Positions 1 to 6,858 of a stretch of DNA of 8,457 nt are shown here, piece by piece; the stretch's first letter is position 1; every line of letters starts with the position of its first letter. Location: assembly GCA_027297485.1 (NCBI GenBank), contig JAPUHZ010000399.1:1-8457 (forward strand). The letters are read 5' to 3'. The notes below the pieces were generated by a model. It searched no databases and was not told the origin of the DNA. It saw only the letters and a program-made list of their open reading frames with translations. Made by a program: the position numbers and the translations under genes. Source of the DNA: Deltaproteobacteria bacterium. Its GTDB lineage: Bacteria > Desulfobacterota_B > Binatia > UBA9968.

Positions 1-309
1 TTCTATCGTTATGTCGAGGATCTGAGAAGGCTTGGGGTCCGTGTGCCCATAGTTCCCGGTCTCCTCCCGATCCTGTCGGTGTCTCAGTTGCGTCGCTTCA
101 CGACCCTGTGCGGGTCAAAGATCCCTCGGCGATTGGGAGAACTTTTGGCGAAGGTAGAGAACGACGATGAGGGGGCGGTGCGATTGGGGATCGACTATGC
201 CACTCAACAGTGTGAAGGACTCCTTTCCTTCGGTGTGCCGGGCATCCATTTTTACTCTTTGAATAAGTCCCGCTCCGTTAAGGCCATTTTTGAAAATCTC
301 GGTCTCTAA
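1..309 (+). CDS. metF: Methylenetetrahydrofolate reductase (MetF), C-terminal part
   Basis: The frame is open from the first base of the window and ends at TAA 307-309, so only the last 102 residues are present and the start lies upstream. The family reduces 5,10-methylene-tetrahydrofolate to 5-methyl-tetrahydrofolate in the cytoplasm for methionine synthesis and one-carbon metabolism, using an FAD-bound TIM barrel. Visible hallmarks are the barrel segment VPIVPGLLPILS (about residues 15-26 of the fragment), the helix VSQLRRFTTLCGSKIPRRL after it, and the near-terminal strand GVPGIHFYSLNKS, which matches the HFYTLNR segment of Escherichia coli MetF. It ends 96 bases before lysS and has no functional link with the envelope genes downstream. 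No terminator hairpin is visible after it. The family call is firm; cofactor preference cannot be judged from this fragment. Confidence 0.9.
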   Translation, partial: FYRYVEDLRRLGVRVPIVPGLLPILSVSQLRRFTTLCGSKIPRRLGELLAKVENDDEGAVRLGIDYATQQCEGLLSFGVPGIHFYSLNKSRSVKAIFENLGL

Positions 310-332
310 CTTTCACTTTATTCTCGGTTTCA

Positions 333-361
333 TTGAATTCGGGGGTTGGGGATAGTATGGT
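333..361 (+). promoter_or_regulatory. Candidate sigma-70-like promoter upstream of lysS
   Basis: In the gap between metF and lysS, TTGAAT (333-338) is followed after 17 bases by TATGGT (356-361). Each hexamer matches the bacterial housekeeping consensus at four of six positions and the spacing is ideal. If used, transcription would start near 368 and give a leader of about 38 bases before the lysS start at 406. Matches this weak occur by chance, so this is only a candidate. The rest of the gap shows no hairpin or other structure. Confidence 0.25.
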
Positions 362-393
362 GGGCGAAGCAAGAGAGGGAGAGCGACATCAGT

Positions 394-400
394 GGAAAGG
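394..400 (+). promoter_or_regulatory. Ribosome binding site deciding the lysS start
   Basis: GGAAAGG lies 5 bases before ATG 406. It supports that start over the in-frame TTG at 346, which has no purine-rich element at proper spacing. Confidence 0.6.
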
Positions 401-405
401 CGAAC

Positions 406-1887
406 ATGGAGGATGTGAGCGAACAGATGGCGGTGCGCCGCCAGAAGCTCCTGAAGCTGAAGGAATGGGGTCTCTCTCTTTACCCGAACGACTGCAAGCC
501 CAGCCATTTGACCTCCCAAATTGTTTCCGATTTTGGCCTCCTGCCCGACGATCAACTGAGCACTCTTCAAACCGAATTTTCTCTGGCCGGTCGAATCATG
601 GGGATCCGCTCTTTTGGCAAGGCCTCTTTCTTCCACCTTCAAGACCGGAAGGGAAGACTTCAGGTTTATGTGCGCCGGGATCGTTTGGGAGAGGAAGGAT
701 ACCAACTTTTTAAATCCCTGGATGTCGGTGACATTGTAGAGGTGTGGGGACATCTGTTCCGCACCAAGACCAAGGAGCTTACTCTGGAGGCTCGGGGGCT
801 TCGCCTGCTCTGCAAGTGCCTGCGGCCATTGCCGGAGAAGTGGCATGGCCTGGCAGATGTTGAGGCGCGCTACCGGCAGCGGTATGTGGACCTCATGGTC
901 AATCGCGAGGTAAGGGAGGTGTTCGAAAAACGCTCTCGAATCGTCCGTCTCATCCGGCGGTTTTTTGAGGAGAGAGATTTTTTGGAGGTGGAGACCCCGA
1001 TGATGCAATCCATTCCCGGAGGAGCGGCGGCCAGACCTTTTATCACTCACCACAATACCTTGGATATGGATCTCTACCTCAGGGTAGCACCGGAACTCTT
1101 TCTCAAACGCCTCCTGGTAGGAGGGATGGAGAGGGTCTTTGAGCTCAATCGCAACTTTCGCAACGAAGGTATTTCTGTGCGCCATAATCCGGAATTTACC
1201 ATGCTCGAGTTTTATCAAGCCTATGCCACTTACGAAGATCTCATGGTCCTGACGGAGGAGTTGTTTCTGACCGTGGCCGGAGAGATCTTGGGCTCTTCCA
1301 AGGTTTCCTCCGGGGATCAGGTCATTGATCTCCAACCCCCGTGGAAGCGACTGCCGCTTACGGAGGCGATCGAGCAATATGGGGGGGCTAAGAGGGACCA
1401 GGTGACGACCATCGAGGGGTTGAGGTCCTTTGCGGAGAAGAAGGATCTGCGCGTTCATATGGAACTCCCTTACGGGAACCTTCTCGTGGAGGTCTTTGAA
1501 GAGGTTGTGGAACCCCATCTGATTCAACCCACTTTTGTGATAGGCTATCCGCTGGAGGTTTCGCCCTTGGCGAGGAAGGACAATGCCAATCCAGCCCTAG
1601 TGGATCGCTTTGAACTCTACATCGGTGGCAGGGAGCTGGCCAATGCCTTTTCGGAATTGAATGATCCGCTGGATCAGCGGGATCGTTTCCTCCAACAGGC
1701 GGAAGCCCGGAAGGCCGGAGATGAACTGGCCAGCGAGATGGATGAAGATTTCTTGCGTGCTCTGGAATATGGGATGCCCCCGGCGGCAGGAGAGGGAATT
1801 GGGATTGATCGGATGATCATGCTCTTCACCGCCTCCCCTTCTATTCGAGATGTTATTCTTTTTCCGTTGCTTCGGCCTGAGCGCTGA
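406..1887 (+). CDS. lysS: Lysyl-tRNA synthetase, class II
   Basis: The enzyme charges tRNA-Lys with lysine in the cytoplasm using ATP. The protein has 493 residues, normal for bacterial class II LysRS. An N-terminal helix (RRQKLLKLKEWG) precedes the anticodon-binding OB fold (about residues 59-140), followed by the catalytic domain. Class II motif 1 lies around residues 190-206 (FLEVETPMMQSIPGG). Motif 2 lies around 251-264 (FRNEGISVRHNPEF, with the ATP-contacting arginine R252). Motif 3 lies around 462-475 (GEGIGIDRMIMLF, with the conserved arginine R469). The sequence ends in the typical IRDVILFP. ATG 406 is chosen because GGAAAGG (394-400) sits 5 bases upstream and the N-terminus then fits the family; an in-frame TTG at 346 would add 20 residues with no family resemblance. 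The lolC/E gene begins 21 bases after the stop, so co-transcription with the envelope cluster is likely. Confidence 0.97.
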   Translation: MEDVSEQMAVRRQKLLKLKEWGLSLYPNDCKPSHLTSQIVSDFGLLPDDQLSTLQTEFSLAGRIMGIRSFGKASFFHLQDRKGRLQVYVRRDRLGEEGYQLFKSLDVGDIVEVWGHLFRTKTKELTLEARGLRLLCKCLRPLPEKWHGLADVEARYRQRYVDLMVNREVREVFEKRSRIVRLIRRFFEERDFLEVETPMMQSIPGGAAARPFITHHNTLDMDLYLRVAPELFLKRLLVGGMERVFELNRNFRNEGISVRHNPEFTMLEFYQAYATYEDLMVLTEELFLTVAGEILGSSKVSSGDQVIDLQPPWKRLPLTEAIEQYGGAKRDQVTTIEGLRSFAEKKDLRVHMELPYGNLLVEVFEEVVEPHLIQPTFVIGYPLEVSPLARKDNANPALVDRFELYIGGRELANAFSELNDPLDQRDRFLQQAEARKAGDELASEMDEDFLRALEYGMPPAAGEGIGIDRMIMLFTASPSIRDVILFPLLRPER

Positions 1888-1908
1888 GACGATCTCAAGT
1901 CTTCTTTT

Positions 1909-3156
1909 ATGAGATATGAATTCTTCATCGGGCTTCGGTATCTGCTTGCGCGCCGGCGCGAGACCTTCATTTCTCTAATCACTGTAATTTCAATCCTAGG
2001 GGTCATGATCGCCGTCACAACCCTGAATGTGACTATCGCAGTGATGACCGGTTTCGAGGAGGTCCTCCGGGACCGTCTCCTAGGCATCAATGCCCATGTT
2101 TCTCTCGTGAAGCCGGGAGACTACTTGACAGAGTATCAGGACATCATCGGCCGGGTGATGCAAGAAGAAGGGGTATTGGCCGCAGCCCCTTCGATCTATG
2201 GACAGGTGATGGTCACCTCGGGATCTCGTGTCTCCGGGGTAGTCGTGCGGGGGATCGATCCTGACCGGGTTAACGGCGTTGTCGATATTCAGCGGTTTAT
2301 TAAGGAAGGAAGCCTGCAGGGATTGAAGAGACCCGGCATGCTCGAAGTCGAAGGCCGAACCGTCTCTTTGCCGGGAGTGATTTTAGGGGCGAGGCTGGCA
2401 GGTCAGCTCGGAGTGATGGTGGGAGATCCGATTCAGGTAATCTCTCCCTTCGGATCTCCCACGGTCATCGGGGTCATTCCAAAGCTCAGGCGTTTCGTTG
2501 TTGCAGGGCTCTTCAAATCCGGAATGTATGAATACGATTCAACGCTTGTCTATATGAACCTATCCGATGTCCAGCGCTTCTTTGAGTTGGGCGATGCGGT
2601 GAGCAATATCGAGATTCGGGTTCAGGATGTCTATCAGGCCCAAGAGGTGGCCAAGAGGATTCAGCAGAAGTTAGGGTTCCCTTATTTGGTAGAGGATTGG
2701 ACGCGGCTCTGGCCCGGCGTGTTTGATGCTCTTCAATGGGAAAGACGGGTTTATATTCTCGTGCTCCTCCTTATGGTCCTCATTGCGGCCTTCAATATCA
2801 TATCCACTTTGATCATGGTGGTGATGGAGAAAAGGAGAGATATCGCTATTTTGCAGTCAATGGGGGCTACTCGCCGCAGCATCAGAAGGATTTTTTTGAT
2901 TAAGGGCTGCGTGATTGGGATGGTGGGGACGTTGCTCGGCACGTTGTTTGGTTACGTGATCTGCCTCTTGCTTAAACGGTATCAGTTTTTCGAGATTCCT
3001 GATGTTTTCCTTGTCTCCAAGGTTCCCGTGAGTATGTCAATCGCTTATTTTGCTTTGGTGGCTCTAGCCTCCTTTCTGATTTGTCTCCTCGCCAGCATCT
3101 ATCCGGCCCGAAAAGCAGCGAAATTGGACCCGGTAGAGATTATTCGCTATGAGTAA
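1909..3156 (+). CDS. lolC: Lipoprotein-releasing ABC transporter permease, LolC/LolE family
   Basis: This is the inner-membrane permease of the Lol transporter, which extracts mature lipoproteins and hands them to the carrier LolA. It has 415 residues, the usual length. The layout is MacB-like: TM1 (about 20-48), a large periplasmic domain (about 50-278), then TM2 (281-306), TM3 (328-355) and TM4 (374-399). The cytoplasmic segment EKRRDIAILQSMGAT (307-321) is the conserved coupling region that contacts the ATPase. The ending YPARKAAKLDPVEIIRYE is characteristic of the family. Residues 184-195 (PTVIGVIPKLRR) align by eye with the LolA-recruiting hook of E. coli LolC. Only one permease gene precedes lolD, so the complex may be a homodimer (LolF-like), unless a second permease lies elsewhere. 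No clear ribosome binding site is seen before ATG 1909; reinitiation after lysS is possible. The stop overlaps lolD by 8 bases. LolC, LolE and LolF labels cannot be separated firmly here. Confidence 0.93.
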   Translation: MRYEFFIGLRYLLARRRETFISLITVISILGVMIAVTTLNVTIAVMTGFEEVLRDRLLGINAHVSLVKPGDYLTEYQDIIGRVMQEEGVLAAAPSIYGQVMVTSGSRVSGVVVRGIDPDRVNGVVDIQRFIKEGSLQGLKRPGMLEVEGRTVSLPGVILGARLAGQLGVMVGDPIQVISPFGSPTVIGVIPKLRRFVVAGLFKSGMYEYDSTLVYMNLSDVQRFFELGDAVSNIEIRVQDVYQAQEVAKRIQQKLGFPYLVEDWTRLWPGVFDALQWERRVYILVLLLMVLIAAFNIISTLIMVVMEKRRDIAILQSMGATRRSIRRIFLIKGCVIGMVGTLLGTLFGYVICLLLKRYQFFEIPDVFLVSKVPVSMSIAYFALVALASFLICLLASIYPARKAAKLDPVEIIRYE

Positions 3157-3826
3157 TCTCCTTCAAGTTCAAGACCTGCGCAAGTCTTTCGTCGAGGGAG
3201 AAGAAGAGATCCATGTCCTTCGGGGACTCCATATCGAGTTGGGGGAGGGAGAACGGTTGGCAGTCGTGGGAGAGTCCGGGGTGGGGAAGAGCACCTTGCT
3301 TCACATCCTCGGGACGCTGGATCGCCCCACTAGCGGGCAGGTGACTTATCGGGGAAGAGACCTTTCTACGTTCAACGAAGACGATCTATCCAACTTTCGC
3401 AATCGCGAGGTCGGGTTTGTCTTTCAATTCCATTATCTGTTGCCCGATTTCAATGCCTTGGAAAACGTGATGCTTCCTGCCTTGATCCGGGGTTGGGAGT
3501 GGGAGAGGGCCCGAGAGGGTGCCGTGAAGCTCTTGGAGGTGGTGGGATTGAAAGATCGCATCAGTCATCGCCCAGGGAAGCTCTCGGGCGGGGAACAACA
3601 GCGGGTGGCCGTGGCTCGATCGGTCATTCTGGAGCCTCAACTGATTCTCGCAGACGAACCGACCGGAGACCTGGATCCTCATACAGCAGAAGAGGTCCAT
3701 AATTTGTTGTTTCGCCTGAACGAAGAGAGGGGGGTAGCTTTGGTGGTAGCTACGCACAATCGGCGGCTTGCAGCCCGGATCGGACAGCAAATGGAGCTGC
3801 GCGAGGGGCGCCTTTTTCCCCTATGA
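3149..3826 (+). CDS. lolD: Lipoprotein-releasing ABC transporter ATP-binding protein LolD
   Basis: This is the cytoplasmic ATPase that powers lipoprotein release by the LolC/E permease encoded just upstream. It has 225 residues, standard for LolD. All nucleotide-binding motifs are intact: Walker A GESGVGKST (41-49), Q-loop glutamine Q93 in FVFQFHYLLPDF, ABC signature LSGGEQQR (145-152), Walker B with catalytic glutamate LILADEPTGDLD (165-176, E170), and the H-loop histidine H203 in VVATHN. The segment FQFHYLLPDFNALENVMLP is typical of LolD and its close relatives in the MacB/FtsE-like ATPases; the LolC/E neighbour settles the choice. ATG 3149 lies inside the permease gene, with an 8-base overlap, which suggests translational coupling and equal production of both subunits. 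The stop TGA overlaps an in-frame ATG of the open bamA frame (ATGA at 3823-3826). Confidence 0.96.
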   Translation: MSNLLQVQDLRKSFVEGEEEIHVLRGLHIELGEGERLAVVGESGVGKSTLLHILGTLDRPTSGQVTYRGRDLSTFNEDDLSNFRNREVGFVFQFHYLLPDFNALENVMLPALIRGWEWERAREGAVKLLEVVGLKDRISHRPGKLSGGEQQRVAVARSVILEPQLILADEPTGDLDPHTAEEVHNLLFRLNEERGVALVVATHNRRLAARIGQQMELREGRLFPL

Positions 3827-3845
3827 GTCCTACAAATGTTTCAAC

Positions 3846-3874
3846 TTTACAAAAGTCGGTGAATTTGTTAGAAA
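3846..3874 (+). promoter_or_regulatory. Candidate promoter within the lolD-bamA interval
   Basis: TTTACA (3846-3851, five of six matches to TTGACA) is separated by 17 bases from TAGAAA (3869-3874, four of six matches to TATAAT). A TG at 3866-3867 gives an extended -10 arrangement. The stretch is clearly AT-richer than the flanking genes. Transcription would start near 3881, giving a leader of about 40 bases before ATG 3922. This would let bamA and the genes after it be expressed apart from lysS-lolCD. It is a pattern match only. Confidence 0.35.
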
Positions 3875-3914
3875 AAAGGGACTATTCGGGGGTCCGTTCA
3901 GGGAAGGCGGTATT

Positions 3915-3919
3915 GGAGG
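3915..3919 (+). promoter_or_regulatory. Possible ribosome binding site for bamA, unusually close to the ATG
   Basis: GGAGG ends only 2 bases before ATG 3922, which is shorter than normal. A second purine-rich element, GGGAAGG at 3901-3907, is 5 bases before TTG 3913 and 14 bases before ATG 3922. The true start is therefore either ATG 3922 or TTG 3913; both keep the signal peptide and differ by three residues. Confidence 0.4.
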
Positions 3920-3921
3920 CA

Positions 3922-6291
3922 ATGAAAAAAAAGGCCCGGACTATTAATAGCACTAACTTTTTCTTTGTCTTTTGCTATTTTTTTCTGCTCCTTTGCCTTC
4001 CTTTACAAGCTCAGGACGGGATAAAGCTCAAAGAGATTAAAGTCCAGGGAAATTTAAGGGTTGAAGAGGATGGGATCCGGCTTCACTTTAAGATACGCGC
4101 GGGCGACTTTTTTGACCCAGCGGTTGTGGACCGGGATGTGAAGGCCATTTACCGGATGGGCTTTTTCGATGACGTGAAGGCCGAACTCTCTCCCGAGGGG
4201 GTTCTGACTTACTCCGTTAGGGAGAAACCTTATATCCGGGAGATTAAAATCCAGGGGAATGTGCAGGTCAGTAAGGAAAAGATTGAGGCAGCTCTAGGTA
4301 TTAGGCCCCGAACCATCCTGGAACGGGACAAGGTCTCAGAAGGTGCCGAAAGGGTAAAGAAACTCTATCGTGAGCAGGGATATGTGAACGCCCAAGTGGA
4401 TTTCGCCATCTCACTCGTTGAAAACAACCAAGCCGTCATTTTGATGGAGATTCTTGAGGGGAGTCGCCTTTTGATCCGGAAGATCTCCTTTGAGGGGAAC
4501 CAAGCCTTTTCTGATGACGAATTAAAGGGGCTTATGGTCACCAAGGAGCGGTGGTTTCTTTCTTTTCTGACTGATAGAGGTGTGTTGGAACACGACGTCT
4601 TGACTAACGATTTGGCTATTCTATCTTCTCACTACTATGACCATGGCTATATTAACCATAAAGTCGATGAGCCCGTGATTTTGAGGCGTAGGGAGGGGAT
4701 CGAGATCGTGGTCCGCATCGAAGAAGGGGACCAATACCGAGTGGGTAAGGTAGAAATAGGGGGGGATCTGATTGAAGATGCAGAAAAACTTCTTGAAAAG
4801 GTACAGATAACAACGGGCCAGATTTTCCGCGGGAGCCGTTTGCGCGGTGACATCACTGCTCTATCAAAGATTTACTCTGATAGAGGGTTTGCTTTTGTGA
4901 AAGTGGAGCCCGTAACTAAAATGAACCCTGAGGAGAAAAATGTCGATATCGCCCTAGTGATTACCCGCGGTCCCCCGGTCTATTTCAATCGGATCCTGAT
5001 TTCAGGAAATACCAAGACGAGAGATAAGGTGATTCGGAGAGAGATGGTGGCGGCCGAACAGGAGCTTTTTTCCGGCGACAAAATCAAGCAAAGCCGCAAT
5101 GCGCTTCAGCGTACAGGCTATTTTGAAGATGTCCAGTTGAGGACAAAAAGGACAGGCCTGCCGGACGCAGTTGATCTCTTGATTGATGTCAAGGAAGGTC
5201 CGACGGGAAACTTCAGTATCGGCGGGGGTTATAGTAGCGGAAACCAGTTTCTCTTTACCACCTCCATAGCCGAGAAAAATCTGTTTGGCCGAGGGCAGAC
5301 CCTTAATTTGAGTTTTAGTCTAGGAACAACCCGGCAGGATTTTGTTCTGGGTTTCACGGAACCCTACCTCTATGAGAGGCCGTTGACTCTTGGTTTGGAT
5401 GTCTTCAATACCAGCAGTGAGCAGGGAGACTTTAGCATCAGACGGATCGGCTTTGGCGTGCGCACTAGCTACCCTCTGAAACATCTTGGTCTTCCCTTCT
5501 TCGGACGTCCTCCCAACGATCCCACCTATGAAAGGTCGGAAGGAGCTTATCATCCGCTCCTTGAGCACATGCGTGGAGGAGTGGCTTATGAGTTTACTCG
5601 TGAGAAGATCGGCAGCATTGATTCAGATGCCACCGCTTCGATCCAGGATGAAAAAGGGACCTCTTTTACCAGCAGTGTCACCCCGAGCCTGTCCTATGAT
5701 AGTCGGGATCATTTTTTTAATCCCACAGAAGGAAGCAAATCTGAGTTGTCTCTCAAATTTGCCGGGTTGGGAGGCGACAACCGCTTCCTTAAGACTGACG
5801 CCAAGGCTCAATGGTACTACTCCCTTCTTAAGGACCCGAACTGGGGGGGTACTTACACGCTCGCCCTAGGAGGAACTGTAGGTGTTGGGACGGTCTTTGA
5901 AGAGCGTCACAACGGTAGCGAGAATCTGCCGCTTTTTGAAAGGTACTTTCCCGGCGGCATGAATTCAGTCCGTGGATTTGAGGATCGTAGCCTAGGACCA
6001 CGGGATGGGGACGATGTCATCGGAGGTGACCTGCAGACCATCCTAAACGTTGAGTTGTTGTTCCCAATTTTGGAGGAATATGGTCTTCGGGGAGTCGCTT
6101 TTTTTGATACGGGGCAGGCTTTCGCTGAGATAGGGGATTTTGATCTAAGTAAACTTAGGAGATCGGTCGGGGTAGGGGCACGTTGGTTATCCCCCTTCGG
6201 TCCTCTCCGTGTTGAGCTCGGATTTGCTCTCAATGCACAGTCGGGTGATGACACCTCGGTCCTAGGATTTTCTGTAGGTGCTCAACCTTAA
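3922..6291 (+). CDS. bamA: Outer-membrane protein assembly factor BamA (five POTRA domains plus beta-barrel)
   Basis: BamA (Omp85 family) folds and inserts beta-barrel proteins into the outer membrane. From ATG 3922 it has 789 residues, close to the 810 of E. coli. A lysine-rich n-region (KKKAR) and a Phe/Leu-rich core end at a likely signal peptidase I site LQA|QDG (30/31). Five POTRA domains follow at about 34-103, 104-180, 181-270, 271-352 and 353-426, most showing the I-x-G-N strand signature. The 16-strand barrel runs from about 430 to the end and contains the loop 6 motif VRGF (R684) followed by the LGP turn. Two features stand out: about 28 extra residues in a predicted periplasmic turn (522-549), and an ending in FSVGAQP without a terminal aromatic residue. 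The frame is open back to ATG 3823, which overlaps the lolD stop, but starting there would put 33 residues ahead of the signal peptide. TTG 3913 is another possible start, with GGGAAGG 5 bases upstream. Confidence 0.95.
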   Translation: MKKKARTINSTNFFFVFCYFFLLLCLPLQAQDGIKLKEIKVQGNLRVEEDGIRLHFKIRAGDFFDPAVVDRDVKAIYRMGFFDDVKAELSPEGVLTYSVREKPYIREIKIQGNVQVSKEKIEAALGIRPRTILERDKVSEGAERVKKLYREQGYVNAQVDFAISLVENNQAVILMEILEGSRLLIRKISFEGNQAFSDDELKGLMVTKERWFLSFLTDRGVLEHDVLTNDLAILSSHYYDHGYINHKVDEPVILRRREGIEIVVRIEEGDQYRVGKVEIGGDLIEDAEKLLEKVQITTGQIFRGSRLRGDITALSKIYSDRGFAFVKVEPVTKMNPEEKNVDIALVITRGPPVYFNRILISGNTKTRDKVIRREMVAAEQELFSGDKIKQSRNALQRTGYFEDVQLRTKRTGLPDAVDLLIDVKEGPTGNFSIGGGYSSGNQFLFTTSIAEKNLFGRGQTLNLSFSLGTTRQDFVLGFTEPYLYERPLTLGLDVFNTSSEQGDFSIRRIGFGVRTSYPLKHLGLPFFGRPPNDPTYERSEGAYHPLLEHMRGGVAYEFTREKIGSIDSDATASIQDEKGTSFTSSVTPSLSYDSRDHFFNPTEGSKSELSLKFAGLGGDNRFLKTDAKAQWYYSLLKDPNWGGTYTLALGGTVGVGTVFEERHNGSENLPLFERYFPGGMNSVRGFEDRSLGPRDGDDVIGGDLQTILNVELLFPILEEYGLRGVAFFDTGQAFAEIGDFDLSKLRRSVGVGARWLSPFGPLRVELGFALNAQSGDDTSVLGFSVGAQP

Positions 6292-6320
6292 GCATCCGCC
6301 TTTCTGAATCTTATTAACTC

Positions 6321-6325
6321 GGAGG
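6321..6325 (+). promoter_or_regulatory. Ribosome binding site of skp
   Basis: GGAGG lies 5 bases before GTG 6331. It is the clearest Shine-Dalgarno sequence in the window and fixes the non-ATG start of skp. Confidence 0.75.
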
Positions 6326-6330
6326 TATAA

Positions 6331-6858
6331 GTGAAAAAGATATTTGCGGTATTAATTTTGTTACTTTTGGGCTCGCCCGGTTGGGCGCAGGATAAGATCA
6401 AAATTGGCGTATTTGATCTCCAAATAGCCATCAGTGAGTCTAAAGCCGGGAAAAAGGCCAGAGCACGGTTTCGCGATCAAGTCAAAAAAGCAGAGGTGGA
6501 AATCTTAAAAGAAAAAAACGTGGTGGAGCGGTTGAAAAGCGATATCGACAAGAAGGGTCCGCTCTTAAAGCCACAGGAGAGAAGGAATTTGGAAAGGGAG
6601 TTTCAGAGGAGGTATAAGGGATTTCAACGCAAGATGCGTGATCATCAGGAGGAACTGCAGCAGAGAGAAGGGGAGATGACGGCGGAGATTATTAAAGAGA
6701 TTCAAAGGGTTGTACTCGAATTTGGTAAAAAAGAGAACTTTACCCTTATTTTCGAGCACGGTGGGGTTCTGTATTATGATGAGGCTATCAATCTCACGAA
6801 GACGGTTATCGAACTTTACGATCGGAGCAGTACAAGAAAGGTTACCAAGGCTAAGTGA
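6331..6858 (+). CDS. skp: Periplasmic chaperone Skp/OmpH family
   Basis: Skp is a trimeric periplasmic chaperone that holds unfolded outer-membrane proteins in a jellyfish-like cavity and delivers them to the BamA machine. The 175-residue product starts with a signal peptide (KKIF n-region, Leu-rich core, likely cleavage GWA|QDK at 19/20). The mature start [22 protein letters not shown] is the conserved OmpH opening strand and helix. Residues of about 35-125 form a long, highly charged helical hairpin rich in Lys, Glu and Arg. The strand [18 protein letters not shown] closes the small trimerisation domain. It starts with GTG, supported by the GGAGG upstream, 39 bases after bamA. The stop overlaps the lpxD start (GTGA, 6855-6858). 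The bamA-skp-lpxD order is conserved widely in diderms, which supports the call despite the weak sequence conservation of Skp. Confidence 0.92.
   Translation: MKKIFAVLILLLLGSPGWAQDKIKIGVFDLQIAISESKAGKKARARFRDQVKKAEVEILKEKNVVERLKSDIDKKGPLLKPQERRNLEREFQRRYKGFQRKMRDHQEELQQREGEMTAEIIKEIQRVVLEFGKKENFTLIFEHGGVLYYDEAINLTKTVIELYDRSSTRKVTKAK

Noticed and set aside
310..405. Possible terminator or small gene between metF and lysS
   Set aside because: I could find no inverted repeat followed by a T run. The only open frame covering the gap is the upstream extension of lysS, which does not resemble the family N-terminus.
333..713. Plus-strand open frame of 126 codons overlapping the start of lysS
   Set aside because: It is out of frame with lysS over most of its length, is low in complexity (Gly, Glu and Arg rich), and competes with a gene whose identity is certain.
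313..1527. Antisense open frame of 404 codons opposite lysS
   Set aside because: It lies opposite the strongly conserved catalytic sequence of lysS, its translation resembles no protein I recognise, it has no ribosome binding site or gene neighbours on that strand, and such frames are common opposite codon-biased genes.
6292..6330. Possible terminator or promoter between bamA and skp
   Set aside because: The 39 bases hold the skp ribosome binding site but no hairpin, T run or convincing promoter pair.
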